64,000 nt of DNA from Nocardioides jejuensis. GTDB taxonomy: Bacteria; Actinomycetota; Actinomycetes; Propionibacteriales; Nocardioidaceae. A program made the position numbers and the translations under genes. Below, in pieces: positions 18,291-26,768 of this stretch; positions within the stretch are counted from its first letter, which is position 1; every line of letters begins with the position of its first letter. The stretch lies in NCBI RefSeq assembly GCF_004337475.1, contig NZ_SJZJ01000004.1, forward strand, positions 1 to 64,000, read 5' to 3'. The notes beneath the pieces were generated by a model. It saw nothing but the letters and a program-made list of their open reading frames with translations, searched no databases and was not told the DNA's origin.

Positions 18291-18887
18291 ATGCTCCGAT
18301 TGGTCCGTTTTGTGACGGCAACTGCCGCCGTCGTGGCAATTGCCGGTTTTGCGACACCTGCTGACGGTGCGATCGCGAACGACACCGACCAGACCAGCGA
18401 CATGGTGCAGTGCGACGCGAACGGCGCCAACTGCGTCGCGGACAACGGAGCGCAGGGCGACATCTCCGCCATCACGATCAACGCCGGCGCCACGACGGTC
18501 ACGGTGACGACGACCTTCCGTGGGCTCACCTCGTTCGACGACGGCATGCAGGGCGAGGCCGTGCGGATCCAGACGAAGGCCGGTGTGAACCGCACCGTGC
18601 GCCTGGTCCGTTCGGGTGGCCAGCTCCTCTTCGACCTCGTCGACGCCTCGGGTGGCGCGCTCACCTGTGCCGGGATGAGCCAGTCGATCGACTTCGGGGC
18701 GAAGACGATGCAGGTCTCCGTGCCGACGTCCTGCCTCGACAACACCACCCAGCTCTCGGTCGGCATCGCCTCGGTCTGGAGCAACGACCCCGAGGGCAGC
18801 GTCGTGCACGTCGACGACGCCTACGCCAACCGCACCACCTCGCTGCCGGCGACGCCCTCGCTCAGCCACAAGATCAACGTCGGCTGA
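18291..18887 (+). CDS. Secreted protein of unknown function
   Basis: 198 residues with a clear signal peptide (hydrophobic residues about 6-22, cleavage probably after PADGA). The mature part has four cysteines and alternating hydrophobic/polar stretches suggesting a beta-sandwich (ITINAGATTVTVTTTF, KTMQVSVPTSC). No family is recognised. It is followed directly by a strong terminator, so it is probably monocistronic. Confidence 0.75.
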   Translation: MLRLVRFVTATAAVVAIAGFATPADGAIANDTDQTSDMVQCDANGANCVADNGAQGDISAITINAGATTVTVTTTFRGLTSFDDGMQGEAVRIQTKAGVNRTVRLVRSGGQLLFDLVDASGGALTCAGMSQSIDFGAKTMQVSVPTSCLDNTTQLSVGIASVWSNDPEGSVVHVDDAYANRTTSLPATPSLSHKINVG

Positions 18888-18901
18888 TCCGAGCCCGACG
18901 T

Positions 18902-18939
18902 CGAAGGGCCCGCGCACCGTCCGGTGCGCGGGCCCTTCG
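18902..18939 (+). terminator. Perfect 17-bp terminator hairpin
   Basis: CGAAGGGCCCGCGCACC (18902-18918) pairs perfectly with 18923-18939 around a 4-nt loop, 14 bp after the secreted-protein stop. The tail is only mildly T-rich. Confidence 0.85.
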
Positions 18940-18956
18940 CATTGCATGATGGGCGG

Positions 18957-19961
18957 ATGAAGACACGGGGAATCAGGGCCGCGCTGGCGACCTGGCTGGT
19001 GGCAGCGCTGACAGCGGGGCTGCTCGCCGGCTGCGGCGGCGCCGATGCCGCGGACAGGTTCCGGGACCTGCCCGGCGTGCGCGCCGCCAGTGTCGAGCGT
19101 CGCGCGCTCGACACCGACTACTACGCCTGGGACGCCGTGGTCGACATGCGCGGGGATGCGACGGCGGAACAGGTCGCCGCTGTGCTCGACCGGCTTGCCG
19201 CGTGGCGTGGCGCCGATGCCGGCGAGGAGCGCACCACCGCGGTCTACCTCGACGCCCACACCACGCGGTACGACGACGGGTGGCTGCCCGAGGGCGCCTC
19301 GATGGCCCGCTCCCGACGCTCGCATGCGGCCAACCTTGCGAATGCCCGCCTGCTCCTGGCTGCCCATGCTGCGCTCGGCGGGCGCGTGACGATCTTCGGC
19401 GACGACCTCATGAAGCAGTGGCGGGTGCAGTCCCCGGACATGCGGGCGACGCTGCGCGCGATCCGGGCGGACCCGGTGCTGTCCGCGGCGCCCCGGCTGG
19501 TGATCGAGGCGCCGCATGCGCGTCTGGGCACGCTGGGGCCGCTGACCGCCGACTGGGTCGCGGCGTACGAGCGCTCGGTCACGACGTTGCCGAAACCGAA
19601 GGGCGTGCGGACCTCGGTTGCCTACTTCGGCACCCCCATGGACGGTGAGGACTTCAACCCGGGTGCCCGGCCCGGGCAGCTCGAGATCCTGATGGCGCTC
19701 CAGATGAGGGAACGGCGCGCCCGGCAGCTGGTCAATGCCGATGCCGCAGCGGACCCGCGGTGGCCGGCGGTCCGCTCGCAGCTCGACGTGCTCGCGGGGC
19801 GACCTGCCGGGTCGAAGATGATCGTCTGGCTGCAGTACGACGCGATCGGCAGCGAGTACCGCCGGATCCACGACCTGGTCGACCTGACCCTCGGGCGGCC
19901 CGTGCAGGCAGGCAAGCAGCCCAGCTGGAACGACGAGGCCGCGGCGTACCTGACCGACTGA
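18957..19961 (+). CDS. Predicted lipoprotein of unknown function
   Basis: 334 residues. Basic N-terminus, hydrophobic core and lipobox LLAGC place it as a membrane-anchored lipoprotein with the lipidated Cys near residue 23. The mature region is rich in Ala and Arg with no recognised domain. The ATG at 18957 lies only 17 bp after the preceding terminator hairpin, so its promoter overlaps that hairpin or the transcript is leaderless. It is 56 bp upstream of an acyl-CoA synthetase gene, but no functional link is evident. Confidence 0.75.
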   Translation: MKTRGIRAALATWLVAALTAGLLAGCGGADAADRFRDLPGVRAASVERRALDTDYYAWDAVVDMRGDATAEQVAAVLDRLAAWRGADAGEERTTAVYLDAHTTRYDDGWLPEGASMARSRRSHAANLANARLLLAAHAALGGRVTIFGDDLMKQWRVQSPDMRATLRAIRADPVLSAAPRLVIEAPHARLGTLGPLTADWVAAYERSVTTLPKPKGVRTSVAYFGTPMDGEDFNPGARPGQLEILMALQMRERRARQLVNADAAADPRWPAVRSQLDVLAGRPAGSKMIVWLQYDAIGSEYRRIHDLVDLTLGRPVQAGKQPSWNDEAAAYLTD

Positions 19962-20017
19962 CGGCCGATTTCGGCGAACCCCTTGCCACGCTGCTGGCGG
20001 ACGGCCAACGATGCGGC

Positions 20018-21694
20018 ATGGACCAGACGCGAACCGTCCCGGCGCTCGACGCCGCAAGCCTCTGTGAAGCCTTCCAGGTGACGGTTCGTCACCGTCCCGA
20101 CCAGGTTGCGCTGCGCATCCCCGGCGGGGCTGTCGAGATCACGTGGTTCGAGTACGGCGAGCGGGTGCGCCGCCTCGCTGCGGGCCTCGCTGCGTGCGGT
20201 GTCCGGGCCGGCGACACCGTCGGGATCATGATGGTGAACCGGCCGGAGGCGGCCATGATCGATACCGCAGCCTTGCATCTGGGAGCGATCCCGTTCTCCG
20301 TCTACAACACCTCCTCGCCGGAGCAGCTGGCCTATCTGCTGGGCGACGCGGGCTGCAGGGTGGTGGCCACGCAGCAGGGGTTCCTCGCGGGAGTGCGGGG
20401 CTCCGGGGTCGATCTCTCGACGGTCATCAGCGTCGACGGCGGCGACGGGACGCTCTCGTTCGCCGACCTGGAGGCGAAGGGTGACGTCGACTTCGACTTC
20501 GAGGCGTCGTGGCGCGCGGTTGGCCCCGAGGACGTCCTCACGCTGATCTACACCTCGGGCACCACGGGTCCGCCCAAGGGTGTGGAGCTGACGCACGGCG
20601 GCATGCTGGCCCAGCTCCGCGGTGTTCAGCAGATCCTCCCGGCGACCCCGGACGACCGGGCGGCGTCGTACTTGCCGTTCGCGCACGTCGCGGACCGCTG
20701 GGCCTCGCAGTACAACCACCTCGTCTTCGGCATCCAGGTGACCTACGTCGACGACCCGAAGGCGATCGTGGGGGCGCTCGCCGACGCGAGGCCGACCTTG
20801 TGGGGCGCCGTTCCGCGGGTCTGGGAGAAGATCAAGGCGGCGCTCGAGGCCAAGGGGATCACCGACCCGGCGGCCCTGTCGGCCGAGATGCGCGCCGGTG
20901 TCCTGCAGCTGCTCGGTCTCGACCAGGTGACGTGGTCGGTCTCCGGTGCGGCGCCCATCGCGCCCGAGGTGCTGCAGTTCTTCCTCGACCTCGGCCTGCC
21001 CATCTGCGAGCTCTGGGGCATGTCCGAGATCTCCTGCGTCGGCACGGTCAACCGCACCGACGACATCCGGATCGGCACCGTCGGCCAGGTCCTGCCCGGC
21101 TGCGAGGTGACGCTCGCCGACGACGGCGAGCTGCTCTTCCGCGGGCCCACGCTGATGCATGGCTACCGCGGGCTGCCGGAGAAGACCGCCGAGGCCATCG
21201 ACGCGGACGGCTGGCTGCACACGGGCGACATCGCGACCATCGACGACGAGGGCTTCGTGACCATCGTCGACCGCAAGAAGGAGCTGATCATCAGCGCAGG
21301 CGGCAAGAACATGTCGCCGGCCAACATCGAGCAGGTCATGAAGGCTGCCCACCCGCTGATCGGTCAGGCGGTGGTGATCGGTGACCGTCGGCCGTACAAC
21401 GTTGCGCTGCTCGTGCTCGACCCCGACGCGTGCGCCGCGTACGCCGCGCAGGCGGGCCTCGCCGACGCCTCCGCCGCGGCCCTGTATGCCGATCCGGGCG
21501 TGGTGGCAGCCGTCGCCATGGCCGTCGAGGAGGCCAACGGCCGGCTCTCGCGGGTCGAGCAGATCAAGAGGTACCGGATCCTCGACGTCGACTGGCTGCC
21601 CGGCGGCGACGAGCTCACCCCGACGATGAAGCTGAAGCGCAAGCCGATCGACGCCAAGTACGCCGACGTGATCGAGGCGCTGTACGCCGACTGA
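20018..21694 (+). CDS. AMP-binding long-chain fatty acyl-CoA synthetase
   Basis: 558 residues. The P-loop YTSGTTGPPKGVELTH lies near residues 178-193. The adenylate motif (CELWGMSEISCVG), the GWLHTGDIATID hinge region and the C-terminal Lys in PTMKLKRKPI are all in family order. It activates a carboxylic acid, probably a fatty acid, to its CoA thioester via an acyl-adenylate. The ATG at 20018 starts the family-like N-terminus; longer in-frame sequence upstream overlaps the lipoprotein gene. Substrate chain length cannot be read from sequence. Confidence 0.9.
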   Translation: MDQTRTVPALDAASLCEAFQVTVRHRPDQVALRIPGGAVEITWFEYGERVRRLAAGLAACGVRAGDTVGIMMVNRPEAAMIDTAALHLGAIPFSVYNTSSPEQLAYLLGDAGCRVVATQQGFLAGVRGSGVDLSTVISVDGGDGTLSFADLEAKGDVDFDFEASWRAVGPEDVLTLIYTSGTTGPPKGVELTHGGMLAQLRGVQQILPATPDDRAASYLPFAHVADRWASQYNHLVFGIQVTYVDDPKAIVGALADARPTLWGAVPRVWEKIKAALEAKGITDPAALSAEMRAGVLQLLGLDQVTWSVSGAAPIAPEVLQFFLDLGLPICELWGMSEISCVGTVNRTDDIRIGTVGQVLPGCEVTLADDGELLFRGPTLMHGYRGLPEKTAEAIDADGWLHTGDIATIDDEGFVTIVDRKKELIISAGGKNMSPANIEQVMKAAHPLIGQAVVIGDRRPYNVALLVLDPDACAAYAAQAGLADASAAALYADPGVVAAVAMAVEEANGRLSRVEQIKRYRILDVDWLPGGDELTPTMKLKRKPIDAKYADVIEALYAD

Positions 21695-21721
21695 GCGAGC
21701 GGCAGGTCGCTTGGCTACGAT

Positions 21722-21752
21722 GGCGTGCGCTGTCCTCAGGGCAGCGCACGCC
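21722..21752 (+). other. Leader hairpin overlapping the tRNA-Thr 5' end
   Basis: GGCGTGCGCTG (21722-21732) is the exact reverse complement of 21742-21752, whose last three bases are the first three of the tRNA. A TACGAT -10-like box lies just before it at 21716-21721, so the hairpin would be the 5' leader of the tRNA precursor. Confidence 0.5.
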
Positions 21753-21823
21753 GCGTTAACTCAGTTGGTCAGAGTGCTGCTCTTGTAAAGCAGATGCCGT
21801 CGGTTCGATTCCGACACGCGGCT
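21750..21823 (+). tRNA. tRNA-Thr (anticodon TGT)
   Basis: A full cloverleaf of 74 nt can be drawn: acceptor GCCGCGT/ACGCGGC, D-arm ACTC/GAGT, anticodon stem CTGCT/AGCAG with loop CTTGTAA, and T-arm GTCGG-TTCGATT-CCGAC. The anticodon TGT reads ACA threonine codons. The 3' CCA is not encoded. Confidence 0.97.
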
Positions 21824-21889
21824 CCGATTTGGTTCGCCTGTGGCGCATCCATTGCGCCGTGGATGCACCGCAACGAAACCCCCGGCTCC

Positions 21890-22660
21890 TCAGGCGACCT
21901 GGAAGCTCCGCTTCGACAGGCCCACGTGGAAGCCGTCGATCCGCTGGTCCGGCGCAGCGGTCGGGTCGGTCGCTGCGCCGAGGGTCAGGAAGAGCGGCGT
22001 GTAGTGCTCGACGGTGGGGTGCGCGTAGGGCATGCCCGGGGCCTTCGACTGGTACGCCGCGAGCTCGTCGATGTCGCCGCGCTCCAGGGCCTCCTTGGCC
22101 CAAAGGTCGAAGTCGGAGGACCAGCCGGGGGCCGCGGCGTCGATCGACCAGTCCCGCAGGAACGGCAGGCCGTGGGTCATGAAGCCCGACCCGATGATCA
22201 GCACGCCCTCCTCGCGCAGCTCCCGCAGGCGCTGGCCGAGGCCGAGCAGCTGGTAGGGGTCGCGGGTCGGCATCGACATCTGCAGCACGGGGATGTCGGC
22301 GGCCGGGTACATGATCTTGAGCGGCACCCAGGCGCCGTGGTCGAGTCCGCGGGTGCGGTGCTGGTGCACTTCCATGCCGTCGGGCATCGCCTTGGTGATG
22401 CGCTGCGCGAGCCACGTGGAGTCCGGGGTCTCGTAGGTCATCCGGTAGTACTTCGGGTCGAAGCCGCCGAAGTCGTAGACGAGGGGCGCCTGGTTCGCGG
22501 TGAGCGACAGCGGCGCCTTCTCCCAGTGGGCGGAGATGATCAGGATCGCCTTCGGCCGCGGCAGGTCCTGCGCCCAGGACGTGAGCTGTGCCGACCACAG
22601 CGGGTCCTCGAACAGCATCGGGGAGCCGTGGCCGATGTACAGGGCTGGCATCGTCGTCAT
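21890..22660 (-). CDS. Class III extradiol dioxygenase, DODA/YgiD-like
   Basis: 256 residues, the usual length for 4,5-DOPA-dioxygenase-like proteins. The metal-binding and catalytic segments ALYIGHGSP (His), ISAHWE (His) and RGLDHGAWVPL (His) are present, and SGFMTHGL follows. It opens catechol-type rings with oxygen at a non-haem iron or zinc site; the in vivo substrate of this bacterial branch is uncertain. The ATG at 22660 has GGAGTGG just upstream. The promoter region carries a TTGA-n4-TCAA palindrome. Confidence 0.85.
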   Translation of the reverse strand: MTTMPALYIGHGSPMLFEDPLWSAQLTSWAQDLPRPKAILIISAHWEKAPLSLTANQAPLVYDFGGFDPKYYRMTYETPDSTWLAQRITKAMPDGMEVHQHRTRGLDHGAWVPLKIMYPAADIPVLQMSMPTRDPYQLLGLGQRLRELREEGVLIIGSGFMTHGLPFLRDWSIDAAAPGWSSDFDLWAKEALERGDIDELAAYQSKAPGMPYAHPTVEHYTPLFLTLGAATDPTAAPDQRIDGFHVGLSKRSFQVA

Positions 22661-22673
22661 GTCCACTCCAATG

Positions 22674-22687
22674 GTTGACACTTCAAC
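22674..22687. promoter_or_regulatory. Operator-like palindrome upstream of the dioxygenase gene
   Basis: GTTGAAGTGTCAAC: GTTGA and TCAAC form an inverted repeat around a 4-nt centre, 14 bp before the dioxygenase start. The size fits a MarR- or TetR-type repressor half-site pair. Confidence 0.35.
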
Positions 22688-22712
22688 TTTATTCCACGGG
22701 TGGCACGAGCAC

Positions 22713-23399
22713 CTAGGCCGGGAGCGACCAGTCGACAGCCGCGGCCCCCTGAGCGACCAGCAGGTCGTTGACCTGGCTGAACGGCTTCGACCCGAAGAAC
22801 CCGCGGTACGCCGACAGCGGTGACGGGTGCGCGGACTCGATGGCCGGGACGTCGCCGAGCCACGGCCGCAGCCGCCGCGCGTCGTTGCCCCAGAGGATCG
22901 CCACGAGTGGTCCACCACGCTGCGCGAGGGCCCTGATGGCGTGCTCGGTCACGGCCTCCCACCCCTTGCCCTTGTGGCTGTTGGAGTTGCCGGGCTCGAC
23001 CGTCAGCACCCGGTTGAGGAGCATGACGCCCCGATCTGCCCACGCCGACAGGTCGCCGTGAGTGGCAGGGGCGACACCGAGGTCGGTCTCCAGCTCGGCG
23101 TAGATGTTGGCCAGGCTCGGCGGCAGCGGCGCCACCTCACGCGGCACCGAGAACGACAACCCGACGGGATGGTCCGGGTTGGGATACGGGTCCTGCCCGA
23201 CGACCAGCACGCGGACGTCGGCCAGAGGGCGCTGGAACGCCCGCAGCACGCGGTCGCCCGAGGGCTGGTAGCGACGCCCGGCAGCCAGCTCTGCCCGCAA
23301 GAAGTCGCCCATCGCGGCGATCTGCCCCTCCACCGGAGCGAGCGCCTCGGCCCAGTCACGAGCGACCAGCCCCTTCTCCACGAGTACGTCGAGTGTCAC
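22713..23399 (-). CDS. ung: Uracil-DNA glycosylase, family 1
   Basis: 228 residues. It removes uracil from DNA at the first step of base excision repair. The water-activating [18 protein letters not shown] motif has Pro where enterobacterial enzymes have His, the normal actinobacterial form. The [11 protein letters not shown] leucine-loop motif and LLNRVLTV are present. GTG at 23399 is taken as start ([12 protein letters not shown]), lacking a strong Shine-Dalgarno. It follows the amine oxidase gene by 33 bp on the other side of its start. Confidence 0.95.
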   Translation of the reverse strand: MTLDVLVEKGLVARDWAEALAPVEGQIAAMGDFLRAELAAGRRYQPSGDRVLRAFQRPLADVRVLVVGQDPYPNPDHPVGLSFSVPREVAPLPPSLANIYAELETDLGVAPATHGDLSAWADRGVMLLNRVLTVEPGNSNSHKGKGWEAVTEHAIRALAQRGGPLVAILWGNDARRLRPWLGDVPAIESAHPSPLSAYRGFFGSKPFSQVNDLLVAQGAAAVDWSLPA

Positions 23400-23431
23400 G
23401 CGCGCCAACCTAGGCGATCGGCGCGCAGTCG

Positions 23432-24916
23432 TCACGGAGCGGCGATGACCTCCGCTGCCGCCCGCTGCCCGGCCCGGACAGCGCCGTCCATGTAGCCGGT
23501 CCAGTACGTCGAGGTCTCGGTGCCGGCCCAGTGCACGCGGCCGTGCGGCGTACGGATCGAGGAGCCGACGGTCGACATCGTGCCCGGCCCCATGACCGCC
23601 ACGGGTGCGCCCCGCGTCCAGCGCTCGTGGGTCCAGTCGTGCTCGGTGTAGTCGATCGGCGAGAGCGCCTGCTTGCCGAACATCTTCGCGAAGCCCGCGA
23701 GCACGGCCGCGCGACGGGCGTCGAGCGAGAGCGTGCCGAACTGCGCCCAGGTCGTGCCCCCGACGAACGCCAGCAGGATGCCGTGCCCCGTGGAGGGAAC
23801 GCCGTTGTCGAACGCCACGCGCACCGCGCCGTTGTCGCTGACACCCATGCCGGACAGCCCCGCCTCGCGCCAGAACGGCGTCTCGTAGACCGCGTCGCAC
23901 TTCATCAGGCGGCCCATCTTCATCTGCTGCAACAGCGTGCGTCGCGCGGCGGGGAGGCCGGGGTTCCAGACGATGTCGAGGACGAGCGGCGGGGGACAGG
24001 CCACGATCACGCGGCGGCACGCCACGGTGCCCCGTGCGGTGTGCACGACCGCCCCGCCGGCGACCTGGTCGACCTGCCGCACGGCCGCGTTGAGCGCCAC
24101 GGTGTCACCGAGCTGGCTGGCCAACGCGAGCGGCAGGCGCTGCGATCCGCCGACGAAGCGCCGCTCCTGCGCGCCGCCTGCGGTGTCGGCGTTCAGGTTG
24201 AAGGTGCCCTTCGTCGTCTCGTTGCCGGAGCAGGCGATGTAGTGGATGACGAAGAGCAGGGAGAGCTGGTCCGGGTCGGCGCCGAAGCCCGGCTGCGTCC
24301 ACGACTTCAGCAGGTTGATGATGCCGGCGCCGTTGACCGAGTGCCCACGGACGTACGCCGCGAGCGTCGTCGCGTCCCACTGCTTCGCCTTCGGGTGCGC
24401 CCACGGTGCGGCGACGTCGATCTCGGCGGCCCAGCCGTCGAGCTGCTTCAGCAGCAGCAGGGCGTCGAGCAGGATGGTCGGGTCCGGCGGGACGGTGCCG
24501 GAGTAGGTCTGCCGGCCGAGCAGCTTCGAGACGTAGACGTTCTTGCCGTCGACGTACTCGGGGAAGGTCGCGACGCCGAGCTCGGCGGCCAGCGCGGCGA
24601 CGTGGTCCTGGGTGGGGCCGATGAACGCCCCGCCCGCCTCGATGGTGCCGCCGGTCGTGAGCCGATGGTTGAGCAGTCGGCCACCGACGCGTGACCGTGC
24701 CTCGACGACGAGGACCGATCGCCCGGACCGCGCGACCTCACGGGCTGCGACGAGTCCGGAGAGCCCGCCGCCGACGACCACCGTGTCGACGCGAGCGGGC
24801 AGGGAGCCCTGCAGCGTCGCGGCGGTGGCCTGCGTGCCGAGCCCGTCCATGGCCAGTACGCCGAGGGCGGCTGCCGTGCTGCCGAGGAGGTGCCGGCGGT
24901 TCAGGTCGAGAGACAT
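23432..24916 (-). CDS. Tat-exported flavin amine oxidase
   Basis: 494 residues. The N-terminus carries a twin-arginine signal ([17 protein letters not shown]), implying folded export with FAD bound. Then comes the FAD-binding [20 protein letters not shown] (residues about 47-66), RVGGRLLNH, and a C-terminal [21 protein letters not shown] typical of flavin monoamine oxidases. It oxidises an amine to an aldehyde with hydrogen peroxide release; the substrate is not predictable. ATG at 24916 follows a GGGGA. Confidence 0.9.
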   Translation of the reverse strand: MSLDLNRRHLLGSTAAALGVLAMDGLGTQATAATLQGSLPARVDTVVVGGGLSGLVAAREVARSGRSVLVVEARSRVGGRLLNHRLTTGGTIEAGGAFIGPTQDHVAALAAELGVATFPEYVDGKNVYVSKLLGRQTYSGTVPPDPTILLDALLLLKQLDGWAAEIDVAAPWAHPKAKQWDATTLAAYVRGHSVNGAGIINLLKSWTQPGFGADPDQLSLLFVIHYIACSGNETTKGTFNLNADTAGGAQERRFVGGSQRLPLALASQLGDTVALNAAVRQVDQVAGGAVVHTARGTVACRRVIVACPPPLVLDIVWNPGLPAARRTLLQQMKMGRLMKCDAVYETPFWREAGLSGMGVSDNGAVRVAFDNGVPSTGHGILLAFVGGTTWAQFGTLSLDARRAAVLAGFAKMFGKQALSPIDYTEHDWTHERWTRGAPVAVMGPGTMSTVGSSIRTPHGRVHWAGTETSTYWTGYMDGAVRAGQRAAAEVIAAP

Positions 24917-25001
24917 TCCCCGATGCAACACCGGGCGCGCCGCCGCGGTCCACGGAATCGACCAACCGGATCTGTGTGAATCCGGTCCGGAAACCGGTGA
25001 G

Positions 25002-25550
25002 TCAGGCGGTGACCGCGTCGCGCGCGGAGACACAGAACGCTGCGAACCACACCGCGACGACCAGCGTTGCCGCCCGGAGCACGTCGACGACGGACCCCGT
25101 CCAGGACGGTCCGCTGCCCGAGGTCTCGAGAGCCAGCGCGAGCCCGAGGAGAGGGACGACCACGAACGCCGAGCGGGCGATGCGGACGGCGGCGGCGGAG
25201 CGCCACGCGTCGGCCAGCGCGGCGTGCAGACCGGTTGATCCGCTCCGGATGACGAGGAGCAGCGCGACCACCGCGAGCGAGCCGACGACGGTGGACGAAC
25301 CGACACGGGCGAGGGCCATCGCACTGCCAGCCGCCCCGAGGAGCGCGCCCACGCGGGCCACGTTGAACGCGTCCGCCGCGACCACGCCGTCGGAGGTACG
25401 CCGACCGTCGGTGTCGCGGGCCAGGACCGTGCTGGCCACCACGCAGAGGGCTGCACCCGCGAGCGCGGTGGCCGGGACGGCGTACAGACCGGAGGCGGCG
25501 CCCAGCAGGGCGCCGACCGCGAGCAGGACGAGGGCGTTGCGCGCGTTCAC
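25002..25550 (-). CDS. Small polytopic membrane protein of unknown function
   Basis: 182 residues, Ala/Val/Leu-rich, with five to six hydrophobic segments (starting ALVLLAVGALLGAASGL). No charged motif or family is recognised. The GTG start at 25550 overlaps the stop of the upstream hydrolase gene (GTGA), so the two are co-translated. Confidence 0.7.
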   Translation of the reverse strand: MNARNALVLLAVGALLGAASGLYAVPATALAGAALCVVASTVLARDTDGRRTSDGVVAADAFNVARVGALLGAAGSAMALARVGSSTVVGSLAVVALLLVIRSGSTGLHAALADAWRSAAAVRIARSAFVVVPLLGLALALETSGSGPSWTGSVVDVLRAATLVVAVWFAAFCVSARDAVTA

Positions 25551-26710
25551 GACTTCAGCTTCGACGTGAGGGCCCGCGAGCCGGCGGACGAGTGGCGGCG
25601 CCTGGGGTTCGCGCCGATGCCCATGCGGGAGGTGCCGGCCGAGGCCCACTGGTCGAGCCAGGCGTCGATCAGCGGCCAGGTCTTCGTCCGGGCTGCACGG
25701 CCGGTGACCATGCCGAGGTGGCCGCCCGGGACGGCCTCCCAGCGGACGGCTGGGGCTCCCTTCAGCATCGCGACGATCGGGCGTACGGCGCCAAGCGGGG
25801 CGATGCCGTCGGTCTCGCCACCCATGACCATCACCGGCACCTTCACGTCGCGGACATCGATGGTGCGCTCACCGAGCTCCAGGCGCCCGGTGCGCAGCTC
25901 GTTGTTGCGGATCACCCGGTGGTAGAGCTGCCCGAAGGTGCGGCCCGGGTAGGCCATCATGTCGCGCCCGAACGCCGAGACGGCCTCGAGCTGGGCGAGG
26001 TAGTCGGTGTCGTCGAGGTGCTGGACCGTGACCAGTGGCTTGGTGACCAGCTTGTCCACGGCCGAGAGCTGGAAGCCCCACCGGACCAGCGTGCTCGGTG
26101 CGCCCCCGAGGACCTGGTAGCCCTTGGTGATGACCCGGAGCGGCTCGGGCAGGTTCGCGTTGAGCAGCGGCCGGATCGGTGCGAGGAGCGGCACCTTCGC
26201 GATGTCCCACGGCGAGCCCATCGTGGTCAGCGAGGCGACCGGCAGGTCCTGGTGCGCGGCCAGCGTGAGGACCGAGAAGATCCCGCCCAGGCTCCACGCC
26301 ACGAGGTGGACCGGACGACGACCGGTGTCACGGTGGACGGCGTCGATCGCCGAGGGCAGCACCTCGTCGATCCAGTGCTCGAACCCGAGCGCCCGGTCCT
26401 TGAACGCCACCTCGCCGTACTCCACGAGGTACGTCGGCCGGCCGGCGTTGACGAAGTGCTCGACCAGGGAGCAGGTGCGCCGCAGGTCGTAACAGCTCGA
26501 CGGCGCCGCCAGCGGCATGACCAGCAGGACGGGGTCGCCGAACACGTCGACGCCCTCCGCGCGGTCGTAGCGGAAGACGAAGCGCAGCGGGCCCTCGTCG
26601 ATGAGGGTGCGGGGCATCGGTCGCAGGTCGGCCACGCCGCCGTGGAGGACTTTGCTGGCAACGTTGCTCGCCGCGGAAGCAACCTGATCGGGCTTGGGGA
26701 TCAGATCCAT
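25547..26710 (-). CDS. Alpha/beta hydrolase related to PhaC polyester synthases
   Basis: 387 residues. The fold and order resemble class III poly(3-hydroxyalkanoate) synthase: VLLVMPLAAPSSCYDL, the nucleophile elbow VAWSLGGIFS near residue 143, TTMGSPWDIAKVPLL, VMVMGGETDGIAP (Asp) and VPGGHLGMVTG (His). The nucleophile is Ser, whereas true PhaC uses Cys, so polymerisation is doubtful and a hydrolase or acyltransferase is more likely. It is coupled to a small membrane protein and divergent from a glutamate-synthase-like gene. Confidence 0.8.
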   Translation of the reverse strand: MDLIPKPDQVASAASNVASKVLHGGVADLRPMPRTLIDEGPLRFVFRYDRAEGVDVFGDPVLLVMPLAAPSSCYDLRRTCSLVEHFVNAGRPTYLVEYGEVAFKDRALGFEHWIDEVLPSAIDAVHRDTGRRPVHLVAWSLGGIFSVLTLAAHQDLPVASLTTMGSPWDIAKVPLLAPIRPLLNANLPEPLRVITKGYQVLGGAPSTLVRWGFQLSAVDKLVTKPLVTVQHLDDTDYLAQLEAVSAFGRDMMAYPGRTFGQLYHRVIRNNELRTGRLELGERTIDVRDVKVPVMVMGGETDGIAPLGAVRPIVAMLKGAPAVRWEAVPGGHLGMVTGRAARTKTWPLIDAWLDQWASAGTSRMGIGANPRRRHSSAGSRALTSKLKS

Positions 26711-26768
26711 GTCCGAAACCTATCCGCAATCCCTCGACACGGGGCAGGTGTACCGCTAGACACGGTGC

